A DNA stretch of 64,000 bases from Prevotella sp. (GCA_017470055.1 JAFUFD010000013.1:36658-100657); one strand, 5' to 3'. Counted from the first letter of the stretch, positions 31,788 to 42,014 are shown. Translations and numbers: made by a program. Notes: generated from the sequence alone by a model not told the origin.

Positions 31788-34700
31788 ATGTATAGTCTAA
31801 TTTCCAAGCGTCTAATACTTGTTTGCTGGAGTTTGTTTGTCTCAACTCTCGTTTTTGCGCAAGATATAATTACGGGTGTCGTATCAGACGAGGATAACAA
31901 TCCGCTTCCTGGTGTCACCGTACGGCTTGTCAAGGCAAAAACAGGAACGGTCACAGACCAGCAAGGGCATTTTGTCTTAAAAGGGAATTGGGGAAAGGAC
32001 GAGAAGATTGAGTTCTCGTTTATTGGCTTTGCCACACGTACATATAAACTTCACGGACAGACAAAGTTTAACGTGACACTGAAAGAGAGCGCCACCGATA
32101 TAGAGGAAGTCGTCATCACCGCAAAGACCAATATCAACGCTATCGATTTGCGTGGCAAGGCAGGAGTGGTGGAGAACGTGGACATGAAGCGGGTAGAGTC
32201 AAAGCCGATGATAGACTTTGCCCTTTCCTTACAAGGGCAAGTCCCTGGACTCGTCGTGGTCAATACGGGCGAACTCGGTGCCAAGCCGCAAATCCGTATT
32301 CGAGGCAACTCGTCACTTCGAAAGGGCAACTCCACCAATGAGCCCCTATATGTATTGGACGGTCAGGTTATTAACTCAGATGTCTTTTATAACCTGAACC
32401 CGACAGATATCAAGAGTATCAAAGTCCTGAAAAACGCTGCGGCATGCGCTCTTTACGGTGTGAAGGCTGCCAATGGCGTGTTGGAAATCGCCTCCCAGCG
32501 TGGCTATCAGGGAAAACCGACTATCTCGTATTCCACCAATATCGGTGTCACTACCCGTGGGCGCAGGGGCATTAAGATGATGGACTCCTCGGAGAAATTA
32601 GAGTTGGAACGCCTTTTGCAGAATCCGGAGACGCCAGGTTATCTGTATAGTGCGGATTATTATAACAAATACTATGCAGGGGATCCTAACCTTGCGCAAC
32701 TCATCAATGACGGGGCGCAAAGACTGGACTCGTTGCGCAATATCCATACTGACTGGTTTAACGAGTTGCTCCGAAACAACCTCTACCATCGTCATTCGCT
32801 CAGCATCAGGGGAGGCAATGGCACTACCGCCTATTATATCTCTGGTAACTATTCCTATCAAGGCGGTCGTATTGAGGGGAATGACAAGCAACGCATGGGC
32901 GTGAGGCTGAATCTTGACCAGCGCATAGGGAATATTGGCTATCTCATGCTTAGCGTAGATGGAGGCTATACGAAGACCAACACCCCCAACGGTACCAATA
33001 GCAGTCCTACAGGCTTGGTATATGAACTGAACCCTTACGAGCAGAAAGAGGGGAGGCTATGGTCTTATCCAGGACAGACCTATGATGACCTGATGCACCA
33101 ATATAGTGCGGACTCAGAGGACAAGAACGCCGGAGCCAGTGCCAGCCTGACCTTAACGCCGTTGAAAGGGTTGGATATCGCTGCTGTCGTTGGGGTGGAC
33201 TTCATACTCAGCGAAGGTTCCCAGTTTACTCCATCCACAGCCTATTCTGAGACCCATGGAGGTGTTCCGGAACTGGCACGTGGCATCTATGCGCAGTACA
33301 AGAACACGACGACTAACATCACCAGTAATATCCGTGTCACCTACAACCATACTTTCAATGAGAAACACGACCTTACCGTAGGTGCCAATATGGACTACTA
33401 CCGTACCAATACCAGCAACCAACTCATGCGTGGCTATGGCGTGGGAACGATTAACTCACCAGCAGCCATCAATCAGTCGCTGAGTGGTACTCGACAGCCG
33501 TATGTCAACGCTACCCGTGATAAGATGGCACAGATAGGATTCGGAGGTGTTCTCGGATATAGTTATGACAACACCTATGATCTCTACGGCACTATCAAAG
33601 CCGATGCCTCATCGGTACTCCCCAGCGACAAACGTTGGAATACCGCATGGGCTGTAGGCATAGGATGGACGCCTACGCATTATGCTTTCCTGAAGGATTG
33701 TCAATGGCTGACACACCTGAACCTCAAGGTTAGTTATGGACAAACGGCAAACCTCAATGGTGTCTCCGTATCTCAGACGGTAGCCAGTTTCCAGTATGCC
33801 ACGACCAGTTATGAGAATCACCGACCCTTGGATTTCATCTCCTTATATAATAAGGACCTTGTTCCCGAGCAGAATATCTCGACAGACCTTGGTGTCAGTT
33901 TCGAACTATGGAAGCGACTCTCTTTTGATATCAACTGGTATAATCGCAAGACCAAACAGGCTTTGCTGGATGTCCCTATTCCCTCCTCCACGGGATTCAC
34001 AGTGCTTAAGCGAAACATTGGTGTTTTGCAAAACAGGGGTATAGAGGTCGGTGTGAACGCTAAGATCATAGATGACCTCAACTGGAGATGGAGCATCGGG
34101 ACGACACTTGCCTATAACGAGAATAAGGTTCTTGACCTCTATTATACAGATCGTATCTACACTTACGAGGAGGCGCTCGTTCCTGATTATGAGATAGGGA
34201 AGTCGTATGACATGCTATATGGTCCAGTATCATTGGGCATCAACCCCATGACAGGCTATCCTGTCTTCTTAGATGGAAATGGGGAGGAGAAGCAAGCAAC
34301 CAAGCCCTTGACTAAAGACGATGTAGTCGCTTTAGGACACCTCACTCCTCCCTATACAGGAACAGTCAGTATGAACCTTGGCTATAAGTCTTTTGATTTT
34401 GACATTGACTTCTACTATGTGCATGGTGGCGTACAACGCTACAACTATACCTATGTCCGCAACCGTGACAATGCCATCAAGAATGCGGTGGCGGGACAGA
34501 CGGAGAAGATGTGGTTCCACCAAGGAGATGAGAACAAGACCTATTGGACCCCTTTCTATACCTCTGCGACAGCGGAGGAGAATATTGCGCTCTATCCTAA
34601 CTCTCGCACGATAGGCAAGAGCGACTACTTGAAACTGTCCATGATTTCCTTGAGATACCGGTTGCCGTCCAACTGGACACAGAAGCATCTTCCTTTCATA

Positions 34701-34835
34701 CAATACTGTACCATCGGGCTCCAAGGCAGCAACCTCTACACATGGACTGGTTATGATGAGAGCGATCCCGAGAGCGGACAGTTGGCAGGAACGACACAAC
34801 CAGTATTCACGCTCAATCTAAATGTTACTTTCTAA
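31788..34835 (+). CDS. SusC/RagA-type TonB-dependent outer-membrane receptor
   Basis: Predicted 1015-residue outer-membrane transporter. Signal peptide ending VFAQ; carboxypeptidase-regulatory-like domain (about 27-105, GVVSDEDNNPLPGVTVRLVK); TonB plug (about 110-240, with LQGQVPGLVV and IRIRGNSSL and PLYVLDGQVI); then a 22-strand-type barrel ending FTLNLNVTF. Length and domain order are standard for SusC/RagA. Its operon has a SusD partner but no glycoside hydrolases; instead a peptidase, a ChaN-like protein and a CbiX-like chelatase follow, so heme, corrinoid or a metal-binding peptide is a better guess for cargo than glycan. That is inference from context. Confidence 0.92.
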   Translation: MYSLISKRLILVCWSLFVSTLVFAQDIITGVVSDEDNNPLPGVTVRLVKAKTGTVTDQQGHFVLKGNWGKDEKIEFSFIGFATRTYKLHGQTKFNVTLKESATDIEEVVITAKTNINAIDLRGKAGVVENVDMKRVESKPMIDFALSLQGQVPGLVVVNTGELGAKPQIRIRGNSSLRKGNSTNEPLYVLDGQVINSDVFYNLNPTDIKSIKVLKNAAACALYGVKAANGVLEIASQRGYQGKPTISYSTNIGVTTRGRRGIKMMDSSEKLELERLLQNPETPGYLYSADYYNKYYAGDPNLAQLINDGAQRLDSLRNIHTDWFNELLRNNLYHRHSLSIRGGNGTTAYYISGNYSYQGGRIEGNDKQRMGVRLNLDQRIGNIGYLMLSVDGGYTKTNTPNGTNSSPTGLVYELNPYEQKEGRLWSYPGQTYDDLMHQYSADSEDKNAGASASLTLTPLKGLDIAAVVGVDFILSEGSQFTPSTAYSETHGGVPELARGIYAQYKNTTTNITSNIRVTYNHTFNEKHDLTVGANMDYYRTNTSNQLMRGYGVGTINSPAAINQSLSGTRQPYVNATRDKMAQIGFGGVLGYSYDNTYDLYGTIKADASSVLPSDKRWNTAWAVGIGWTPTHYAFLKDCQWLTHLNLKVSYGQTANLNGVSVSQTVASFQYATTSYENHRPLDFISLYNKDLVPEQNISTDLGVSFELWKRLSFDINWYNRKTKQALLDVPIPSSTGFTVLKRNIGVLQNRGIEVGVNAKIIDDLNWRWSIGTTLAYNENKVLDLYYTDRIYTYEEALVPDYEIGKSYDMLYGPVSLGINPMTGYPVFLDGNGEEKQATKPLTKDDVVALGHLTPPYTGTVSMNLGYKSFDFDIDFYYVHGGVQRYNYTYVRNRDNAIKNAVAGQTEKMWFHQGDENKTYWTPFYTSATAEENIALYPNSRTIGKSDYLKLSMISLRYRLPSNWTQKHLPFIQYCTIGLQGSNLYTWTGYDESDPESGQLAGTTQPVFTLNLNVTF

Positions 34836-34839
34836 GCGT

Positions 34840-36210
34840 ATGAGACAGACTATTATTAAATATGTATTAGGATTATGGGTGGTAGCCACGACCTCCTGCT
34901 CTGTCAATGTGCCGCCTCCAGACTTATACAGTGATCCGGATGCTATCACAACGGTGGAGACGGCACGGTCGCTTCTGACATCGTGCTACCTGACCTATCC
35001 GCATTATGAGTATGAGTTCTCCACCATCGGGAACGATTTCTGCCTGACCTCACTCTCAGGAAAGGATGTCGAGCAGCAAAACCTGTATAACTGGCAAGAT
35101 CTGAATATCAGTAAACTGGCAACAGAGGTATGGCTCGCCTATTATAATACAATTGCCAACTGTGATGTTCTCTTAGAGCGTCTTCCCCAAGTGACAGACA
35201 CCGAGAATCATGAGAAAGAGGTGATTACTGCTGAGGCAAAGACGTTAAAGGCGATGAGTTACCTGCAACTGTTACGCATCTTCGCACCTGCATACGCCAA
35301 AGGAGCGGAGGCAGACGGTATTATTCTTAAATCACAAGTGGGACTGGAGTTTCCCGTACGTGCCACGATAGCGGTATGTGCTGATTATATCCGCAACTTA
35401 TTGACAGAGGCGGCTTCTGTTGATCACACTGCCACACAGAACGGTTGGTTGTCTCAGACTGCTGCCCAATACCTGTTAGCGGAACTGGAACTCTATGTCG
35501 GCAACTATGCGGAGGCTGCCCGTTATGCGCTGCAGGTTCTGGAAGAGACACCAGCCGATGTGATGACGGCACAAAACTACAGCCGCCTTTGGGAAACCTC
35601 CTCTTATGAGGGGCGCATCTTTGCTTTCAATACTACCACCTCCTACTATTCGGCTATTGAGTTCGATGCGTCAGAAGGAGATTATTTCGCCTTAAACCCC
35701 GCGCTATATCTTAATCAAGAGGATGTCAGGAAAGGGATGAATGAGTTTCCTATGACAATGGGTGGGGAAGAGCGTGTGTTGTTAGGAAAATATAATCGTC
35801 GAAACAAATTGGGACAGACCATCTCCTACATCAACCAATTCCGCTATGCAGGCGTATTGTTTATTGCCGCAGAGGCACTTGCCCGAAGCGGGAAAGAAAG
35901 GGAGGCGCGCCAACTGCTTAACGGCTATCTGGCAGAGATGGGTGCCCCGACGATAGCCGCCGATATCAATGGGGCTGCGTTGGTAGAGGCTGTCTTGCTT
36001 GAGAAGGCAAAAGAGTTTGCCGGTGAGGGCGTCTCCTGGTTTGACCTCAAGCGCACCCAGGCAAGTCTTCCACGTCTGGGCAGATGGGGCGCATCTGTGT
36101 CTACAACGATAGCGTCCTCTGACTATCGGTGGACGTTCCCTATTCCCTCCTCGGAATATAAATACAATGAGAATGTCACCCAAAACGAGGGGTGGCCTAT
36201 TAATCGATAA
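34840..36210 (+). CDS. SusD/RagB-type surface lipoprotein
   Basis: Predicted 456-residue lipoprotein (lipobox TTSC). It has the SusD-type helical pattern: AYYNTIANCDVLLERLPQVT, ITAEAKTLKAMSYLQLLRIF (the TPR-like AxAxxLRAxxY region) and the C-terminal FDLKRTQASLPRLG. At 456 residues it is shorter than many SusDs. It would form the lid of the SusC-like receptor. I chose the ATG at 34840, four bases after the SusC stop; an in-frame ATG at 34822 would overlap SusC. Ligand unknown. Confidence 0.88.
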   Translation: MRQTIIKYVLGLWVVATTSCSVNVPPPDLYSDPDAITTVETARSLLTSCYLTYPHYEYEFSTIGNDFCLTSLSGKDVEQQNLYNWQDLNISKLATEVWLAYYNTIANCDVLLERLPQVTDTENHEKEVITAEAKTLKAMSYLQLLRIFAPAYAKGAEADGIILKSQVGLEFPVRATIAVCADYIRNLLTEAASVDHTATQNGWLSQTAAQYLLAELELYVGNYAEAARYALQVLEETPADVMTAQNYSRLWETSSYEGRIFAFNTTTSYYSAIEFDASEGDYFALNPALYLNQEDVRKGMNEFPMTMGGEERVLLGKYNRRNKLGQTISYINQFRYAGVLFIAAEALARSGKEREARQLLNGYLAEMGAPTIAADINGAALVEAVLLEKAKEFAGEGVSWFDLKRTQASLPRLGRWGASVSTTIASSDYRWTFPIPSSEYKYNENVTQNEGWPINR

Positions 36211-36229
36211 TCGTTTTAGTATCTAATTA

Positions 36230-37450
36230 ATGAATAAAAAACTGAAGACAATGAAAAAAATGATGTTTGCCTTTATAGGCATGATGTCACTGATGCTCAT
36301 CGCATGTGGTGACGACGACAATGGAGGTGGTTCCACCATCAAGAACTTCTGGACACTGACCAAAGAGAGCAAGACCTTGTATGACAATGACACTGAGGGT
36401 GTGGAACTCACCGTTACCTTAGCCTACACGGCAGAGGAGAGCATTACCTTGGTTCCTACTGTGAGTGGCGACGCTGAGTATCTGAACGCTTTTGAGTTAA
36501 GTACCAGTGCCGTGGTGATAGAGAAAGGACAGAAGACGGCAAGTTTCCGTGTACGTGCCAAGGAAAACAAGGTGATCTCCAAGAACGGTTCTCTGACTGT
36601 TGGATTTGAGGCACTGAGCGCTTTGAACGGTGGAGAAGCCATCACCGTCAGCGTAGCCCCTAAAATTGATGTGGAACTGACCGCCGAGCAACTCCAGTTG
36701 GTGCAGAAATGGCAGGAGGCCTACGGCATTGACGTACGCCAGTTCATTGGAAGTCTTGCCGTAAAGACCACTATCACCTTTGGGGATGATGACAAGGATC
36801 AGTTCAACAACGGTGAGAACACGGTTGTCTATGAGAGCGATGTCACCGCAGTCACCATCAGTGAGAACGCCACTGACGACAAAATCGTGCTGAAGATGCT
36901 GACAAACCCTCTGGGTATGACTACGTTCATTCGTGATATGTATGCCGCAGTGACGATCAACGATGAGGAGTATTGGCAACAGAATCCCTATGCTCAGGCT
37001 TTGCTACCCCTTGTGCAGGATAAGATCGACATGGGTGCTTTCATGGTGTCACTTGACAATATCGTCATCAATCCGGAGAAGAAAACCATTGAGTTTATCG
37101 GAAAGAATGACGAGGAGATCGCCATTATCCCCTTTGAGTACGACTATCCTGCATGGAATGCTTTGAAGCAGATGGCGGAAGAGGGAAAGACCGTGAGCGT
37201 CAATGAGGGTGATACCGATGCGGAATACGAAGTCTCCGAACTGATTGAGAGTGACGGCACCTTGGACCCCTACTATTATCTGGGTAATACTGATGTCACG
37301 GAGGATGAGTACGGAGGGACGAATTTCGTGGAGCCCTCCGCAGCCTTCGATGCCGGTAACATGACCTTCAATTTCTCATGGGACTTCGGCGCAGGGGGTT
37401 GGCTGTACGACTATGTGAAAGTGTCTGTCACCTATACCCTTAATCAATAA
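36230..37450 (+). CDS. Surface lipoprotein of unknown function (SusE-position)
   Basis: Predicted 406-residue lipoprotein with lipobox LIAC followed by Asp/Gly-rich linker. Residues about 40-145 look like an immunoglobulin or Calx-beta-like sandwich (VELTVTLAYTAEESITLVPT), and the remainder is beta-rich with acidic character (DPYYYLGNTDVTEDEYGG). I recall an uncharacterised DUF of this shape next to SusCD, M16 and ChaN genes but cannot verify it. It occupies the place of a SusE/F-like accessory lipoprotein, 19 bases after SusD. An alternative start is at 36251. Probably exposed on the cell surface and involved in ligand capture. Confidence 0.75.
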   Translation: MNKKLKTMKKMMFAFIGMMSLMLIACGDDDNGGGSTIKNFWTLTKESKTLYDNDTEGVELTVTLAYTAEESITLVPTVSGDAEYLNAFELSTSAVVIEKGQKTASFRVRAKENKVISKNGSLTVGFEALSALNGGEAITVSVAPKIDVELTAEQLQLVQKWQEAYGIDVRQFIGSLAVKTTITFGDDDKDQFNNGENTVVYESDVTAVTISENATDDKIVLKMLTNPLGMTTFIRDMYAAVTINDEEYWQQNPYAQALLPLVQDKIDMGAFMVSLDNIVINPEKKTIEFIGKNDEEIAIIPFEYDYPAWNALKQMAEEGKTVSVNEGDTDAEYEVSELIESDGTLDPYYYLGNTDVTEDEYGGTNFVEPSAAFDAGNMTFNFSWDFGAGGWLYDYVKVSVTYTLNQ

Positions 37451-37455
37451 TCTGC

Positions 37456-40242
37456 ATGCGGAGAATCCTTGCTACGGCACTACTTGCCGTGACAACCTAT
37501 CATGCCCTTGCGCAACAAATAGCACTTCCACCTGGAACGGTGGAAGGCTATTTGCGTAATGGTATGCACTATATTATCAAACCAAATCCCATACCACGCC
37601 ACACCATAGAGTTCCGACTGGTGATGCGTGTCGGATCCCTTCAGGAGACCGAGGAGCAACGGGGGGGCGCCCATTTCTTAGAGCACATGTCAACCAATGG
37701 CATGAAGATGTTTCCTGGGCACTCTATGATTGACTTCTTCGAGCGGCAGGGCATGAAATACGGACGTGACATCAATGCCTTCACGGGCTTTGACCGGACC
37801 ATCTATTGGTTTACCGTCCCGACCTTCGACGCTTCTGACCATACAATAGACACTACCCTGATGGTCGTCCGGGGAATCTTGTCGGATATCACCTTTGACG
37901 AGCAGCGAACGAGAAGGGAGCGTGGCGTTATCGTGGAGGAACTACGCAGTTATGACACCCATGATCCTTTTTACGACTTGAAAATAGGGAATGGGCGTTA
38001 CAAGCAGCGGATGCCTCTTGGGAATGAGGAGGACATCCTGAGTATTGACCGAAACAAACTAATTGACTACTATCAACAATGGTATACACCGCAATTTGCG
38101 ACACTGATTGTGGTAGGTAATGTCGATGCGAGGCAGATAGAGCACCGTGTCCATCAGTATCTGAGCGACCTCCCTCGGCATGGTGCCAGCCATGTCAAAA
38201 ACTATTCCGTTAATTACAAGTCTGGGATAGCGTTAATGGAACTCAGCGATACGCTAAACACCGGTTCTCGCTTGGAACTAATCATTCCTCACCAGACTAT
38301 TGCCACCTCAACGATAGAGAATACCATAGAGAAAAACCGTGATGACCTGTTTCTGCAGATCGTCACCGAGCGTTTGAGTGCCGCCCATGTCCCGTGTCAT
38401 GTCAGTGACAAATGGTATCTTGCCGACCAAAACCATTTCGTTTTCTCCTATAATAGGGAACTGCGGGACTCTTTGCTCTCTGACATCACACGAACTGCGG
38501 CAGAGATCAAGTATCTTGCCATCTATGGACCTACCAAGGAGGAACTTGACAGGGTAAAGGGGATGAGATCCCAGGAGTTACGTTGTGACACCACCTTGTC
38601 TTTCTCCAGTAAATGGTGTGACGATTTTATAGACTATGTGATGGCGGGTGACCTTATGACTTCTGATCCACAGGAGTTGGAGACAATCAAAGAGGGGATA
38701 TCCCAGACCAGTCAAAAGCAGATGAAGGATCGTGCCAAAGCCTTGTTGAAGGCAATGAGAAAACATCTCCTTGTCGCCTATACCAACCATCAGAAAGATT
38801 CTGGATATTTATCTGAGAACACGATTAAGGAGGCATGGAAGACAGGCAAGGCAAGTGAGGACAAGCCGTTGATAACCCGTCAGCATGTCACGCCTACACA
38901 CAAATATCCTGTCCCTGACTTCTTGACCGCCAGCCATGACTACGACACTTCCGTCATTGTCTCCCAGAAGACCTATCAGGACTTGGGAGTCCACGAGGTG
39001 ACTCTCCGTAATGGGGTGAGACTGCTGTTCCGTCCGACTCTCGACGAGGAGAAACGCTTGCAACTGATGACATTAGGGCGAGGAGGCAGTGCTGATCTTG
39101 ACGACAATGACTTCTACCGGTTAAAAGACGCTGTCGCCTATATGGATATGGGAGGCATCGAGGGTGTTGATGACAATGCGCTTGGTGAGATCATGGGGCA
39201 ACAGAATATCTCGATGAATGTCGGCTTGGAGAACCAATGGCACCAGTTGATGGCTACGTCAGACGCAGAGGATGCCCAGTTACTAATGAACTTAGTCTAT
39301 GAGAAAATGCACCACCCCCGAAAGAACTACCATGATTTCGAGGAATCTCAGAAGAGTGAGATTGACAGTTGGGGACATGAGACATTACTCTCCCGCCTCA
39401 TGCGTCGTGATCCCGACCGGATGATGAACAACTGTGTCGACTCGATTGTCGGCAATGTGCTTATTCGTCGTCCTATGGAAAAGGCAGACTTGGAGGCGAT
39501 GAGTCTCGATGAGATGGCCACCTATTACCATCGCTTATACACAAACCCACAGGATATGACTATCATCCTGACTGGTAATTATGACTTTCAGGAGGTGGAG
39601 AGGGCTGCCATCGGGACCTTTGCCCGTATGCAACAGCCTGACTCGATACTGCCCATCAGTGATGAGCCCATACAGCCTGTCCGTAGGTACCAACGCCAAT
39701 TTGATAATGACAATCCCTCACAGACTGTCTTTAACTATATCTTCGCTGGTAACTATGATCCTTCCCTGCAAACTACCCTGACGTTCAAACTGATGCGCGA
39801 CCTGCTGCAACAACGTCTGTTGCAAGTGCTACGTGAGCGGGAGAATATCGTGTACTCTCCTTATAGCGACCTGTCATACCATGGTCTGCCACAACGCACT
39901 TATTATTTCTGGTTGACTATCGCTGTGAAGAACGAGAACACAGCAAGGATGAAAAAGGCGTTAAGGGAAATCATCTCCGATTTGCAAGAGCGCCTCGTCA
40001 GCACCGATGAACTGAATAAGATGAAACGCTCATTCGTGGTCACGAAGCGCCAGCAACTCAACGATATGGCTCCCACGGAATGGAAAACCGTTATGGCTAC
40101 ACTTCTTAAAAACGGAGAATCACTTGACCATTTTGACCGTTATGAGGAGATTCTTAGGCAGATTACACCAGACACTATCCGTACGGCGTTCCGAAACTAT
40201 ATTGATCCCGATAACTATATATTAATGTATAAAGCAAAATGA
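37456..40242 (+). CDS. M16-family (insulinase/pitrilysin) metallopeptidase, secreted
   Basis: Predicted 928-residue secreted peptidase with signal peptide ending ALAQ. The inverted zinc motif HxxEH is present as HFLEH at residues 73-77, and the distal Glu lies in RERGVIVEELRSYDTHD about 80 residues later. The second half (from about 510) is the inactive M16 C-terminal pair of domains (MDMGGIEGVDDNALGEIMGQ). Length corresponds to a full two-half enzyme in one chain. It starts five bases after the lipoprotein gene and its stop overlaps the ChaN-like start as ATGA. In this operon it could degrade hemoproteins or imported peptides; this is inference. Confidence 0.9.
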   Translation: MRRILATALLAVTTYHALAQQIALPPGTVEGYLRNGMHYIIKPNPIPRHTIEFRLVMRVGSLQETEEQRGGAHFLEHMSTNGMKMFPGHSMIDFFERQGMKYGRDINAFTGFDRTIYWFTVPTFDASDHTIDTTLMVVRGILSDITFDEQRTRRERGVIVEELRSYDTHDPFYDLKIGNGRYKQRMPLGNEEDILSIDRNKLIDYYQQWYTPQFATLIVVGNVDARQIEHRVHQYLSDLPRHGASHVKNYSVNYKSGIALMELSDTLNTGSRLELIIPHQTIATSTIENTIEKNRDDLFLQIVTERLSAAHVPCHVSDKWYLADQNHFVFSYNRELRDSLLSDITRTAAEIKYLAIYGPTKEELDRVKGMRSQELRCDTTLSFSSKWCDDFIDYVMAGDLMTSDPQELETIKEGISQTSQKQMKDRAKALLKAMRKHLLVAYTNHQKDSGYLSENTIKEAWKTGKASEDKPLITRQHVTPTHKYPVPDFLTASHDYDTSVIVSQKTYQDLGVHEVTLRNGVRLLFRPTLDEEKRLQLMTLGRGGSADLDDNDFYRLKDAVAYMDMGGIEGVDDNALGEIMGQQNISMNVGLENQWHQLMATSDAEDAQLLMNLVYEKMHHPRKNYHDFEESQKSEIDSWGHETLLSRLMRRDPDRMMNNCVDSIVGNVLIRRPMEKADLEAMSLDEMATYYHRLYTNPQDMTIILTGNYDFQEVERAAIGTFARMQQPDSILPISDEPIQPVRRYQRQFDNDNPSQTVFNYIFAGNYDPSLQTTLTFKLMRDLLQQRLLQVLRERENIVYSPYSDLSYHGLPQRTYYFWLTIAVKNENTARMKKALREIISDLQERLVSTDELNKMKRSFVVTKRQQLNDMAPTEWKTVMATLLKNGESLDHFDRYEEILRQITPDTIRTAFRNYIDPDNYILMYKAK

Positions 40243-41117
40243 AGAAGAAACTCAATGTCATCATCGCTTCCCTGATATTAGGACTGTCTACCCTATGGGG
40301 GCAGGAGACCCCTGAGGCATATCGCCTCTACGATGCAAAAGGGAACGCTGTCAGTTATCAGAAAATGATCCAGGACCTTGCCCTTCAGGATGTCGTCTTC
40401 GTGGGAGAGATGCACAATTGTGTGATTACCCACTGGCTGGAACTGCGTATTCTCCTGTCACTCTATCAACTTCATGGAAACCAGATGGTGATAGGTATGG
40501 AGATGCTGGAGGCGGACAACCAACTCATCATCGACGAGTACCTGCGAGACCTGATTACCACAGAGCGGTTTGAGACAGAGACGCGCCTATGGTCCAACTA
40601 CTCCACAGACTATGAGCCTATCGTCTCCTTTGCCTATGACCACCACCTTCCACTCATAGCCACCAATGTCCCCCGCCGTTATGCGAACGCCGTCAAGAAC
40701 CACGGACTGGAATGGCTCGACTCGCTGTCAGAGGAGGCAAAACGCTACTTACCACCGCTGCCTATCCCATATAAGGAAAACGAGCAGGCACAGGAGGCTT
40801 TTGGCTTGATGGCAATGATGGGAAAAAATAAGAATGTCAATCCTGCATGGATGGGACAGTCGCAGGCGCTAAAGGATGCTACCATGGCATGGAATATCGC
40901 CCGTCACCAGAAAGGTAAGTTCATCCATTTCAATGGTAACTACCATACTGATTCCGGTGACGGGATTATCCCCTATCTCCGCCAATATCGCCCGGGAGTC
41001 ACCTTGAAGACTGTTTACGCTGTCCGACAGGAGGACATCACGACATTAGAGAAAGACTATCTGGGTAGGGCAGATTACTATATCTGTGTCCCGGAGGACA
41101 TGACAACAAGTTATTAA
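40239..41117 (+). CDS. ChaN-like heme-binding-family protein, secreted
   Basis: Predicted 292-residue secreted protein of the ChaN/haem-binding uptake family (DUF399). The signal peptide ends near LWGQ without a lipobox Cys. Family segments are ALQDVVFVGEMHNCVITHWL, VIGMEMLEADNQLIIDEYL and the C-terminal KGKFIHFNGNYHTDSGDGI. Campylobacter ChaN binds two stacked hemes and is iron-regulated; the His and Tyr positions here cannot be mapped without alignment. It overlaps the M16 stop as ATGA, so translation is coupled. Together with the chelatase downstream it supports a tetrapyrrole role for this operon. Confidence 0.85.
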   Translation: MKKKLNVIIASLILGLSTLWGQETPEAYRLYDAKGNAVSYQKMIQDLALQDVVFVGEMHNCVITHWLELRILLSLYQLHGNQMVIGMEMLEADNQLIIDEYLRDLITTERFETETRLWSNYSTDYEPIVSFAYDHHLPLIATNVPRRYANAVKNHGLEWLDSLSEEAKRYLPPLPIPYKENEQAQEAFGLMAMMGKNKNVNPAWMGQSQALKDATMAWNIARHQKGKFIHFNGNYHTDSGDGIIPYLRQYRPGVTLKTVYAVRQEDITTLEKDYLGRADYYICVPEDMTTSY

Positions 41118-41135
41118 TCAAAAGAAATAATTATA

Positions 41136-42014
41136 ATGAAGAAAACAATGCTTATCCTTGCCTTATGTATGGCAAGTTTGATGAATGTGAGTGCCAAGAA
41201 GGCGCTTGTCGTGATCGCTCATGGCTCTCCTATGGAGCAATGGCGCAAACCTGTATTAGACCTTGAGCCTCAACTCCGCACGGTGATGAGCGATGTGAGG
41301 GATATCAGTTATGTCCGTGTTGCCATGATGGAGTTCACAGAGCCTACCATCGCCACGGTAGTCGCTGACTGTGAGGCGCAGGGGGTTGACACCATTTTCG
41401 CCATACCTCTTTTCATTGCCCCCTCGGGACACTCTGAGGTGGACATCCCTAATATCATCGGGCATAAGTATGACCCCAAGGTTATCGCAGAACTGGTAGA
41501 GGAGGAGACCAAGTTTGTCAAATCACGGATTCCTATAATCCTTGGTCCCACGCTAAGTTATGATGATTTCTTGGAGAAGACCATGCTGGCACGTGTCCGT
41601 GAGATGTCCCTGGAACCTCAAAACGAGGCAGTCCTGCTCGTGAGCCACGGTGACCGTCAGTTCGTCGGTTATTGGAGTAAGAAGATGCAGGAGATTTGCG
41701 ACCATATCAAGAAAGAGACAGGTATCGAAGTAGCGGATTATAAGTTTGTCGCCATGGGCTACAAGATGGTTAGGGAGATGATGCCCGCCTTGAAAGAGAT
41801 CTCACAGCAGAAGAAACGTATCTTGGTACAAGGTGTCTATCTGACCTCCAGTGCCAAGGAGATGGCTGACATGTTGGATATGGAGTCTGTACAGCAACAG
41901 GAGATCCCCGACTCAGCGTTAAAGGTTATCTATAGCGACAAGGGTATTCTGCCTGCTTCTGCCACAGAAGTTTGTGAGTGGATTAAACAGCGTACCCAAG
42001 AATGGTGTAAATAA
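41136..42014 (+). CDS. Secreted CbiX-like chelatase with two half domains
   Basis: Predicted 292-residue protein with a signal peptide (cleavage after VSA). Two CbiX/HemH-like half domains are visible: one opening VVIAHGSPMEQWRKPVLDLE with IPLFIAPSGHSEVDIPNI, and a second opening LLVSHGDRQFVGYWSKKMQE. His in HGS/HGD and GHS are the expected metal-site residues. Cytoplasmic relatives insert cobalt or iron into sirohydrochlorin; a signal peptide places this one in the periplasm, where it could remove or insert metal in imported tetrapyrroles, as suggested for periplasmic CbiK-P/HmuS-like proteins. Last gene of the SusCD operon, 18 bases after ChaN. Confidence 0.85.
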   Translation: MKKTMLILALCMASLMNVSAKKALVVIAHGSPMEQWRKPVLDLEPQLRTVMSDVRDISYVRVAMMEFTEPTIATVVADCEAQGVDTIFAIPLFIAPSGHSEVDIPNIIGHKYDPKVIAELVEEETKFVKSRIPIILGPTLSYDDFLEKTMLARVREMSLEPQNEAVLLVSHGDRQFVGYWSKKMQEICDHIKKETGIEVADYKFVAMGYKMVREMMPALKEISQQKKRILVQGVYLTSSAKEMADMLDMESVQQQEIPDSALKVIYSDKGILPASATEVCEWIKQRTQEWCK

